The notes beneath the pieces were generated by a model that made no database searches, had not been told where the DNA came from, and worked only from the letters and a program-made list of their open reading frames with translations. From assembly GCA_013368315.1 (NCBI GenBank), contig JAACJM010000109.1:62001-126000 (forward strand): a stretch of DNA of 64,000 bases, given 5' to 3'. Both the position numbers and the translations under genes were made by a program. Shown here piece by piece: positions 34,602 through 44,900 of this stretch (within the stretch, counting starts at the first letter, position 1; every line of letters begins with the position of its first letter). The stretch is from Tetrapyrgos nigripes (taxonomy: Eukaryota > Basidiomycota > Agaricomycetes > Agaricales > Campanellaceae).

Positions 34602-34853
34602 GGGACCAGATTTTTTAAATACACTCGCTTTATCATGTAATCTTTGGACGACCTATTTTGGGAAGGTAAATGACACTGTCTGCTCTTTCTGCTCAACTGG
34701 ACCAATGACTCTACATTTTGTGGATATTACATACACTTTAATCATCCTACAGCCCTCTGAAGCACTGTAAATGGCTGGCACATGAGAGAAATGGACAGCA
34801 GGAAGATTACACAATGAGTAATGATTAATCTTTGTAAGCAAAAAACTGGTCCC
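34602..34853. mobile_element. candidate MITE, GGGACCAG ends, TA flanks
   Basis: 252 bp. GGGACCAG-A-TTTTT at the left and AAAAA-CTGGTCCC at the right, with TA on both sides. Inside no gene. Confidence 0.6.
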
Positions 34854-35339
34854 TAAGCTCTCGATCTCTTAAAACTAGACTATGTTAGTAGATGTTTCAG
34901 AGTGTATCAAGGTGCTCACTGTCTGATGCTGAAGGTGACAAGCAGGCATGGTACAAACAGTACACTGAAAGTGGAGTGGCAACTCCTTCTTACCTGGGGA
35001 TGAGAAGTTAGCTTGTAGAGATTAAGTGAGGCTTATGAGGTGAGTGGTTAAGCTGAGAAACTTATTATTTGGGGTACTTTCTAGTAGTTCTTATATACCT
35101 ACAGGTTGTGGCTGTAACTACCATGATGTAAAGCTGTACATATGACTACCTAGAGCTACATATGATCAATCTATCAGTTAATCATAGATGTTGATGTGCC
35201 GCAGTCATGCTGCACACTAGACAACATCTTTGATGGTTGATGGCTGCATACAATGATGCACCAGTTCAACACTCCGCTTGCTAAGCAGCATGATAGTGCA
35301 CATAAGCATAGGATGGTGCTAGCAAGCAGCCAAGAAGAA
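34854..35339. other. no recognised feature
   Basis: Noncoding CpG-poor DNA. Confidence 0.5.
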
Positions 35340-36680
35340 ATACAACTTGAATATTAGGCCAGAGAATGACTAAGAGCTTTACTGGCTAATTTCATCAAAG
35401 ATAAAAGGGTAAACCTGGTCCATCTCTGTACTGTCTTCAATTTGACTCCTAAACTTTTTGAACCTAGTTCTTCCAAAGTTTTTAGTAAATAAGTCTGCAG
35501 GATTGTTGTTTCCATCAGTTTCTTCTTCAATACATTCTCAGATATAATGATAGCAAATATCAATGTGTTTAGAGCACTTTTCCATGACAGGATTAGACAC
35601 AATGAAGATAGAACCTTGATTATCTCTGTAGATTGGTATAGCACCTAGATTATATCTGATCTCGCTAAGAAGCATATGGACCCAGATGACTTGACAGCAA
35701 CAATCACTGAGTGCCTGTCAGGGACTGTATCCACAATGACCTCAAAGTCAAGAATACCAATAGGGAATAAGGTTATGTTGTCCAGAATGGTCTTGAGGCA
35801 TGGAACCACTGAGCAGTCACAAATATCTTGATATTGTGGAAAAGATAAAGCCAAAATAGAAGCAGGATGGATAAGCACAGAGATAAAGCAGTTGTTCAGA
35901 GAAATACCAGTGGCATTGCAGACTAGGGTTTGAAAATATCAGGACTGGGGTGCATGCAGATATAGCTACTGTATATATACTGTAAATATGAGTCAATATG
36001 AGTCAGAACAAGTCAGAACAAGTCAGAGTAAGTAAGTACATGTGTTGTAAGATAGACAAGTCAATATGAGTCACAATGAATATAGGGGTACCTGTAGATA
36101 TGACTCATGACAGTGCTATATATTCAGCTTCTGTCAAGGAAAGTGCAATAGTGTGCTGAGTTCTAGATGTCCAGCTGAATATTCCTTTGGCTAGACTCAA
36201 AAAGAATCCAGTCTGAGATTGACAAGTATTAGGATATGATGGCCAATCAGAGTCTGTGCATGAAGAAATACCTTCTCCCCCTGAATCATTGTATATGAGA
36301 GCATAGGTTTTAGTGCCAACAAGATATTGGCAGATATACTGTGCTTTGTTTAAGTGTTCAGATGAAGGGTTTGCTGCAAATTGCACAAGTTTAGTAACTG
36401 CAAAAGCAATGTTCAGACAAGTCCCTAGGATTATGTAAAGTAGAGATCTGATCAAGATCTGGTATCTCTGACGAAGATTAAGGTTGACTGAAGAGTTGTT
36501 TGGTAATGGCTGATAGCCTGCAGGTAATAGAGTAGCAGACACTTTCGTGTTTTGCATACCACATCATTCTAAAACTTTGTTCAGATAAGCACATTGATCC
36601 AGAAAGATCTTGCTGCCTTTCCTAACAATGTTCATTCTAAGGAATTCTTTAGGATCACCATAGCACACTTGGGAGGGGCA
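35340..36680 (-). pseudogene. Copia pol fragment (RT end and RNase H)
   Basis: Minus-strand relic of a different Copia family: EFLRMNIVRKGSKIFLDQ, then SLLYIILGTCLNIAFAVTKL, CTDSDWPSYPNTCQSQTGFF (Asp), LTEAEYIALS (Glu), and after a solo LTR CQVIWVHMLLSEIRYNLGAI, YRDNQGSIFIVSNP (Asp), KHIDICYHYI and NPADLFTKNFG. Several stops. No LTRs of its own seen. Confidence 0.9.
35716..36112. repeat. solo LTR inside Copia relic
   Basis: 397 bp beginning TGTCAGGGACTG and ending ACTCATGACA (TGTCA...TGACA). Flanks GTGCC (left) and GTGCT (right) are a near-perfect 5-bp target duplication. Excision joins EAEYIALS to DCCCQVIWV, the expected Copia reading. Contains repeated AGTCAGAACA units. Confidence 0.8.
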
Positions 36681-37189
36681 AGGTTGAAATCAAAACTTTG
36701 ATCCCAGATCCCATAGTCACTTATGGCATATCCCTGGTTTGTCTTTGTGAATCCCTGCTCCACCTCAATGGTGCCAGTGGATATGTGTGTTGAGGTTGAC
36801 TTGTATGAGGAAATGACAAAGCCCACACATGATATATGTACTCAGTTGTGTACCTAATACTGTGCAGTTGTGTATCTAATACTATAAGCATGGAGCACAA
36901 CAACACTGGTAAAGATTTTTGTAGTGTGAAGATTATGCATGGTGTAGAATTTGACCAAAATCTGGACTGTGTGTTCAGCTAGATACATAAATATATTTTA
37001 AGGCACTTTTCTGCCAAGAGACTTAAGTTTCAGACTTGGAGTCATACTTAGGTACTAGTGGCACAATAGTGGCAACAGAATGCCCTACATATTTGAACAT
37101 TTTCATGCAGGTAAGCCACTCTCCAATTCCTGTTCAATTGCGTAGAATTCAAGATCCTAATGTATTTAGTCCAAGTCTGATTCATACTG
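36681..37189. other. no recognised feature
   Basis: Noncoding, between the Copia relic and the kinase relic. Confidence 0.5.
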
Positions 37190-37325
37190 TGGTGGTGCAG
37201 GGTTTTGGAACTGCTTGTATCCAAGCTGGTCACATTGTGTAACACAATCATGCATTGTCTCGAAAGTCTCTATGCCAACACTGCATCACACAAAATTACT
37301 CTCCATGATAACTCTATTATGAAGA

Positions 37326-37361
37326 TTATATTGGACTAGATTGGACTCTAGTCCAATATAA
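37326..37361. repeat. perfect 15-bp hairpin
   Basis: TTATATTGGACTAGA and TCTAGTCCAATATAA around a 6-nt loop. Confidence 0.8.
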
Positions 37362-37673
37362 CTGGGTTATAACTCCCATAACTCAATTATCACCAAGCTG
37401 CAATCTGGTTGGAACTTGGATAAAACAGTTCTGAGAGTTAGCATGGAGTGTATTTTTGTGTGATGTGCTATCCCTGAAATTGAAGTGGTTCAATATTAAA
37501 ATATTTTAATGTTAGCATGTACTTACCTGGTAGCAGTGCGGAACACCATATCAAATAAGTATTTTGTACTTCCCAAGGCAGATGCTGGTAGAAAGAGTGT
37601 CAATTTCTGCTGAACTTTCGTTGAAGTGTTTGAATATGTACTCTGAATATCAGCAATCACAACAGATCCATAT

Positions 37674-37952
37674 CACTGGGTGCAAACACTTGTAATTCCT
37701 TGGATATACCAAGGAATTACATAAGACTTACACTGGTACACTCAATATGTAAGTCCACTTGACTTACTGAAGTATTATCAGGGACCACTGTGAGACTTTA
37801 TGCCTTACAATGGTCATATATAATTGTTTCATTTTTTTTGGTCTCTGGTAATACTTCAGTAAGTCAAGTGGACTTACATATTGAGTGTACCAGTGTAAGT
37901 CTTATGTAATTCCTCTGTATATCCAAGGAATTACAAGTGTTTGCATCCAGTG
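37674..37952. mobile_element. CACTA-type foldback MITE
   Basis: 279 bp, CACTGGGTGCAAACACTTG at the left and CAAGTGTTTGCATCCAGTG at the right, arms of over 100 bp. Target duplication TAT on both sides (3 bp). The ends and the GTAAGTC/GACTTAC content match the giant element at 41940-46320. It splits the kinase at KYT/YGSVV. Confidence 0.9.
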
Positions 37953-39204
37953 TATGTATATTTGAACACAAAGTGTGCAAAAGCTGTAATGATGTTACCA
38001 AGTTTGCTATTCTTGTAGCTTGGATGAATGTTTGTGCCACTCCATTTAGTCAAATGTTTTGATCACTTGCATTTGAGAAGCCAGGCAACAAACCAAGTGT
38101 TTCCATCAGTGCTATCTGATTCACAATTCAAGAAAGCCTCTGCAGGAACTCCTGATGCCAACAATGCTTGTCGAGCATGAGGAGAAACTCTGTGGCAGCA
38201 ATGTCTAAGATGGAGACTCAATAAATGGATAGTAAAGTTGCAAGTAAGATCATAATTTTACTTACCATTCCCAATGTCAACTTCAAAGCTTCTGCTCTGG
38301 CTTGGAAATGTTCCAGGAAATGGGCTGTCTGAGCCAACTGTTTACCTTCTTTTTTGAGCTCCAACTGATTCTCATCTAATAGAATAAAAGTGGCTGACCC
38401 ATCACCAGTGTTGTAGAATCTCTTTGCAACCCACTGAACACCATAAAAATTCACCTAATTCAAATGATCAGCTATAGGAAAATGTGGATAGGGGTATTAG
38501 ACATACAGTGTATATGCATTGTGTCAGACTATGAGAGAATTCCTTCTGATCAATACTAGCTTGCTCAAGCTTGACACTATTAGATGTAAGATCCAGCCAA
38601 AGAACTGTAGCCTTCCTGTTGTCTTTAACTGCTACTGTAGCAATGGCAAGCTGAATCTCTGAGAAGGTTTGAGGAGTAAATTGAGAGATAAGAAGTGGTG
38701 CAGATGCACTTGTTGAGGCATCTATAAGGAATCAATTAGTTTATGTTCTGAATCTAGGCTATGCACTTACCATTCAGGTGGGTTACTTTGGCAGGAACTG
38801 AAGATGTTGCAGTGTCCTCTGCTTTTCTCTTCTCCACACATTCACAGTGATTAGTCTCAGCAGGGCTGAGAATAAAATATGGTGCATCAGTCTTGAAATG
38901 TTTCTCAAACTATATATGTTAGTTTGATAATTGTGTCACTGAGCAGCTCAAAACTACTTACCTCCTTACTCATGATGGTTCCCTCTAGCCAGATAAATGG
39001 TGCTTTATGTTTGTAAGTACCTGGACACTTTTTTGAAAGCTCCTGAGGAAGACTGGGCTCATTGATCTTGAAAATTTCAGCCAGAGTACCAGTATCACTG
39101 TCTTTTTCAAAATTCTATCCATTATGAAATTTCAGCACAATAAAGTCTCTAATGCAATCAAACATCAAGTCAACATTACAATTACTATTTATAGGAATTG
39201 TTAT

Positions 39205-39425
39205 TTTATGCTGCCACCCCACCCAAATTTTTGAAAGTTTCAGGCGCGGATCCTTGTACTGTGGGAAATTTTAACCACATTCATACCAAAATACATGTGA
39301 TCGCCAATGGGGCAATTTTAAAAGAAAGCTTTAAACTGATGGGGAGCGAGGTTTGAACTTGAGACCTCACGAAAGATTATATAAGCTGTAGCAAGCTGCA
39401 TTACCACTACATCATAGGACCTTGT
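39205..39425 (-). repeat. tRNA-derived SINE-like repeat
   Basis: Minus strand reads GGTCCTATGATGTAGTGGTA (A-box-like) and, ~45 nt on, AAGTTCAAACCTCG (B-box-like), then an unrelated ~130-bp body. The cloverleaf is imperfect, so a functional tRNA is unlikely. Only one copy is in the window. Confidence 0.4.
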
Positions 39426-39774
39426 AATAATTATTGAACTCCCTTCTGTTAGTCAACCCCAAAATGTTACCTATCTTTCATTTGACACATGGAATATGGA
39501 GATATTTCAAACATGATGGCATTTTTTTGACTACAGTGATGAAACATCCTTGCTGCTGTGTAACACACCCTCAAGGATGTTTCATATGTTTCTTTACCAA
39601 ATCTCACTTGTTTTGTATCATTAGGATCTTGTTTGGGAGCCTTCACTTGTAGCTAAAAGGTAGTAGAACATAGAGATGGACTGGTATGCAATTTAAAAAG
39701 CCTGTAGGGAATCTAGGAATGAGGAGAAGATGTTGGATGTAGTTTGGTTTCTCATGTAATTCTGTAGTTCTTGC

Positions 39775-40455
39775 CATATTCTGGCCTCATTTAACTCAAG
39801 AAGATAAGGGGAAAAACCACATACTGATAGGTGGTATGGACATAGAGATATGAGGTTGTGGGGGTGAGGGGGAGGGTATGTGAGTGGAGGGGAGTTGACT
39901 ACAGGATTATTTGTTCTGTGGAGGCATTCTGGCCTCATTTAACTTCAGAAAAATGGGAAAACAAACCCCACATTGATAGGTGGTCTGGACATAGATATAT
40001 GAGTTTGTGGGGGGTGAGAGGGAGAGTATGTCAGTGGAGGGGGGTTGACCAAGAGATTATTTGGTTTGTGGGGCCATTATGGCCTCAATTAGCTTCAAGA
40101 AAATGGGAAAACAAACCCACATTAATAGGTGGTCTGGACATGGATATATGAGTCTCTGGAGAGGTCAGCAGAGGGGTATGTGAGTGGAGGGGGGTTGACC
40201 AAGAGATTATTTGGTTTGTGGGGCCATTTTGACCTCATTCAATTTAAGGAAAAGAGGGAATCTAACCCCACATTGATAGGTGGTCTGGACATGGAGATAT
40301 GAGTCCCTGGAGGGGTCAGGGGAGGGTATGTGAGTAGAGGGAGATTGACCATGGGTTTACTCATTTTGTGGGGCCATTCTGCTTTCATTTAAATCAAGAG
40401 AAAAGGGGAAAGCAAGCACACATTGATAGGTCATCTCGACATGGAGATAATCAAG
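39775..40455. repeat. ~150-bp tandem repeat, about 4.5 copies
   Basis: Units start near 39783, 39931, 40081, 40230 and 40381. Shared strings are GGCCTCATTTAA, ATTGATAGGTGGTCTGGACA, GAGATATGAG, GGGTATGTGAGTGGAGG and TTGACCAAGAGATTATTTGG. Copies differ by some 10-20% by eye. Confidence 0.85.
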
Positions 40456-41936
40456 AACATTTAGATCTTGATATATTGGGAGGTAGCAAGACAGGTCCAA
40501 GTTACTCATAGTCAATACAACAGCAGGTGAAAGAGAATGAGACAAAGAAATGCAGGGAGGGGTCTCATTTGAGAAAGGAAAGCTAGCTTCACAATATGGT
40601 ATGGTCCCGTCAACTTCATGAGGTGACCAGGAGAGCTATGTAAGACAGGATGGTATTCTCAGAGCTCAGGGTGAAAGCTGGTGAAAGGCTGGCAGAATAT
40701 ACAGTAGGGAACAGTCTTTGGAGGTGAAGTACACACCTAAAGGTAGCACTTTAGGCACATATATGCTGTAAAAACAGTCAAACCATACCTCTTCATCATT
40801 GTATAACCTGCCACCTCCAACCACACCAAATCTTTTAGCAGCTTTGACTTCGCCTGTCAAAACACATGTAACAAGAACAAAGCCTTGCAATGGCCAAGTG
40901 TACTGGCCAGATTAAAAACACTTGAAATCAGTTTACAGACACTGTAGTCATCAAATATCTCAATGACTTTCAAAATGTAGGTCCCATTGCTTTTGAAACT
41001 CCTGATGACTTTTGTAAATACATGAAAAGTAAGCAAAAAAGTACTGAAAAGACACTGTAAAAGCTATCAGTAAGATGGCAAAAAAGTTGTCTCTTACCTC
41101 AAAAGACCCAGTAAAAATAGCAGAAAAACATATATACTGCAGGTACATGTAGCTACATACACATAGAGCAGACTAAATCAGTAGTAAGATACATACCATT
41201 GATATGCCGTACAAAATTCACATATAGAAATGTTAATTGGCAGTTAGAAAGCTGATTCACCACTTCAATTGGTATATAAAGGACTAGAGTGAGTCCCGAA
41301 CTGCTAGTTAAAGTGCTAGTGGACTAAGTGTATGTGCCAGTACAATAAAACTAAGTACTTATGAATAAGATATGCTTATTCTAAGTACTATGGTTGATGT
41401 GTACGGTGCTTCAGTTATAGTAGCAGATCCACCCCATATACTATACAAAGTCCTATAAAGACTATAACATGCTTAGTACCACCAGTACAACTCAAGGGAA
41501 AGTGAAGCCCCTATTCACGGGCAAGGAACACATAGGCTATAAGACCCAGACTCTAGCACTAAATGATCACTGGTTTAGAAATGGTGCCATAATCAGAGAA
41601 ATCAGAGGAAAGCCCTAGTGACCAACTATTTCTGAACTAGTGGTATAACAAGTGATACCTCGCTTGTAAGCAAAATGGAAGGAATAGTCTTTTAAAAGAC
41701 AGTAAGGATAGATAGGTAGGACAAAGTATATATGTATGAGTTCCTAGGAAGCTCAGCTGTCATATGGTACTAAAGGAATAAAGCCCATAGTTCATTACCT
41801 CCAGTATGCAATCTAAGGAATGAGTCATAATGAGGGAGCCCCAAAAGAAAAAAGATATTTCTGCAAGATGTGTGCCTGATGACTGAGGCGTTCTCGTTGG
41901 TACAAGTGTGACTACAAAAGATATGTAGGACCTTAT
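40456..41936. other. no recognised gene
   Basis: About 1.5 kb, CpG-poor. A short minus-strand frame (40890-40666, with GEVKAAKRFGVVGGGRLYND) is protein-like but matches nothing I know. Confidence 0.45.
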
Positions 41937-41939
41937 AGA

Positions 41940-44900
41940 CACTGGGTGCAAACACTTGTAAATCCTCTGCTTTACTGAGGTTTTACAAGAGTATTACACC
42001 AAGCCAATCAATATGTAAGACTCCTTGTCATACATTAGTATTACAAGAGACAGAAAAAATTAGAACAACCTTGTATGACCATTGTAAGTCACAAAGAAAT
42101 ACCATGGACTTTCAGTGTGACTTGCTGTCACTGTATACCCTTGGTGGATATACTGTGGAATTACACAGGAATTTCAGAGTGACTTTTTGTCACAATATGT
42201 CATGTAGTAAGACACATAGGAAATACTGGAGTATTTCAGTGTGACAGATAATCACAGTATGACAAACAGTAAGGCAAGAGAGATTTACAAAGGACTTACA
42301 AGGAAACAAAATCTGCAGGAAATTTACAAAGTGACAATCAAGTCACAGTAATACACTTGTAAGACTAGCTGTATTATGAAGGAATTACAAGAAACATTTG
42401 CTACAAACACGGGTAAATCCTCAGCCTTACTGGAGTATTACAAGAGTATTATGGGGAACCAATCAATATGTAAGTTGGCTTGACTTACAAGTGTATTACA
42501 AAATAGACAAAAAATGAGGACTATTCTGAAAGACCATTGTAAGCTGCAAGGACATACCATAGACTTTCAGTGTGAGGCTTTGTCACAGTATAGCATTGAA
42601 GAGCATACAGTGGAATTACAAGGTGACTTTTTTGTCACAGTATGTCTTCTTGTAAAACAGAACTGAAATACCAGGGTATTACAGTGTGAGATAATGTCAC
42701 AGTAAGACAATTTGTAAACCAAGTAAAATTTACAGAGGACTTACCAGAAGGTAGAACTTGAAAGTCTTGGGTAAGACTGCTCATATTTACAGTGAATTTA
42801 TGGAGGGACATCTGTGTCACAGTAATACCCTAGAAAGACTTGTGATTTTACAAGGGAATTACAAGATGCAGGTTTTAGAAGTCTATCTCGTAAGTCTCTG
42901 GAAAAAACCTGCATGCTAAATGGAGAATATACAGTAGGACAGACTGGTCACAGTAAGACACTTGTAAGTCACAAGACATTACAATGACTTTACTGAAAAG
43001 TGACTATTTTGTAAGTCATCATGTATATCCAATGGACTTACAAGAGACTTGTTGGATGGATTTGCAGTGCATGTCAATTAAGTAATACAGAAAGGCTTAC
43101 TGAAAATTTAGAGGATGTAATACAATGAATTCATTCAACCAGGTTAATTAAATTTTACTGAATATAAATAGACAGCTCAGGCTGGACAGGAAAAGGGGAG
43201 ACTACTGTGTCTGTGTTGTCATCTTCGTCTGCTCAGTGTGGTACATCTGCCCCATCTGCCCCATCTGCCTTGTCTGCTTTGTCTGCCCTGTCTGCCTTGT
43301 CTCTGCTCCGTCTGCCTCATCTGCCTTGTCTGCCTCATCTGCCTTGTCTGCCTTGTCTGCTTCGTCTGCCTCGTCTGCTCTGTCTGCCTCGTTTGCTCCA
43401 TCTGCTCTGTCTGCCTCGTTTGCTCCATCTGCTCTGTCTGCCTCGTCTGCTCCATCTGCCTCGTCTGCCTCTTCTGCCTCGTCTGCTCTGTCTGCCTCGT
43501 CTACCTTGTCTGCCTTGTCTGCTCTGTCTGCCTTGTCTGCCTTGTCCGCCTTGTCTGCTCCGTCTGCCTTGTCTGCCTTGTCTGCTCCGTCTGCCTTGTC
43601 TTTCTTGTCTGCCTTGTCTGCCTTGTCTGCCTTGTCTGCCTTGTCTGCTCCTTCTGCTCCGTCTGCCTCGTCTGCATCATCTGCCTTGTCTGCTCCGTCT
43701 GGGAGGACGAGGCAGACAAGGCAGACGGAGCAGACGAGGCAGACGGAGCAGATGGAGCAGAGAAGGCAGACGAGGCAGACAGGGCAGACGAGGCAGACGA
43801 GGCAGACAGGGCAGACGAGGCAGACGAGGCAGACAGGGCAGACGAGGCAGACAGGGCAGACGAGGCAGACGAGGCAGACGAGGCAGACGAGGCAGACGGA
43901 GCAGACGAGGCAGACGAGGCAGACAGGGCAGACGACGCAGATGAGGCAGACGGAGCAGACAAGGCAGACGAAGCAGATGGAGCAGAGGAGGCAGATGGAG
44001 CAGACGAAGCAGATGAGGCAGACGGAGCAGAGAGAGCAGACGACAGAGACGGAGCAGACAAGGCAGACGGAGCAGACAAGGCAGACGAAGCAGACGGAGC
44101 AGAAGAGGCAGATGGAGCAGACGGAGCAGACAAGGCAGACAAGGCAGACGGACCAGACAAGGCAGACAAGGCAGATGGAGCAGACAAGGCAGACGAGGCA
44201 GACGAGGCAGATGGAGCAGACGAGGCAGACGGAGCAGACAAGGCAGACGAGGCAGACAGAGCAGACGAGGCAGACGGAGCAGACGAGGCAGACGAGGCAG
44301 ACAGAGCAGACGAGGCAGACGAGGCAGACAGAGCAGACAAGGCAGACGAGGCAGACAGAGCAGACAAGGCAGACAAGGCAGACAAGGCAGATGAGGCAGA
44401 CAAGGCAGATGAGGCAGACAAGGCAGACAAGGCAGACAAGGCAGACAAGGCAGACGGGGCAGACAAGGCAGACAAGGCAGACGGGGCAGACAAGGCAGAC
44501 AAGGCAGACGGAGCAGACGGAGCAGACAAGGCAGACGAGGCAGACGGAGCAGACAAGGCAGACGGAGCAGACAAGGCAGACAGAGCAGACGGAGCAGACG
44601 AGGCAGACGAGGCAGACGGAGCAGATGAGGCAGACACGGCAGACGGAGCAGACGAGGCAGCTGCAGCAGACGGAGCAGACAAGGCAGACAAGGCAGACGG
44701 AGCAGACAAGGCGGACAAGGCAGACAAGGCAGACAGAGCAGACAAGGCAGACGAGGTAGACGAGGCAGATAGAGCAGACGAGGCAGAAGAGGCAGACGAG
44801 GCAGATGGAGCAGACGAGGCAGACAGAGCAGATGGAGCAAACGAGGCAGACAGAGCAGATGGAGCAAACGAGGCAGACAGAGCAGACAAGGCAGACGAAG

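Larger units (their letters stand above)
37190..39120 (-). pseudogene. alpha-type protein kinase pseudogene
   Basis: Matches the alpha-kinase (atypical Ser/Thr kinase) domain that is expanded in agaricomycetes. From the 5' side: CECVEKRKAEDTATSS and a QLAIATVAVKDNRKATVLWL region, GVQWVAKRFYNTGDG (ATP-site Lys in VAKRF), LKKEGKQLAQTAHFLEHF, STDGNTWFVAWLL, KHLTKWSGTNIHPSYKN, ITAFAHFVFKYT, and after a MITE YGSVVIADIQS (the VxADxQG-like catalytic segment). A weak CVTQCDQLGYKQF may be the zinc-binding tail. Stops (LKCK*SKH, a TGA) and the MITE at 37674-37952 destroy it. Exon borders not settled. Confidence 0.75.
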
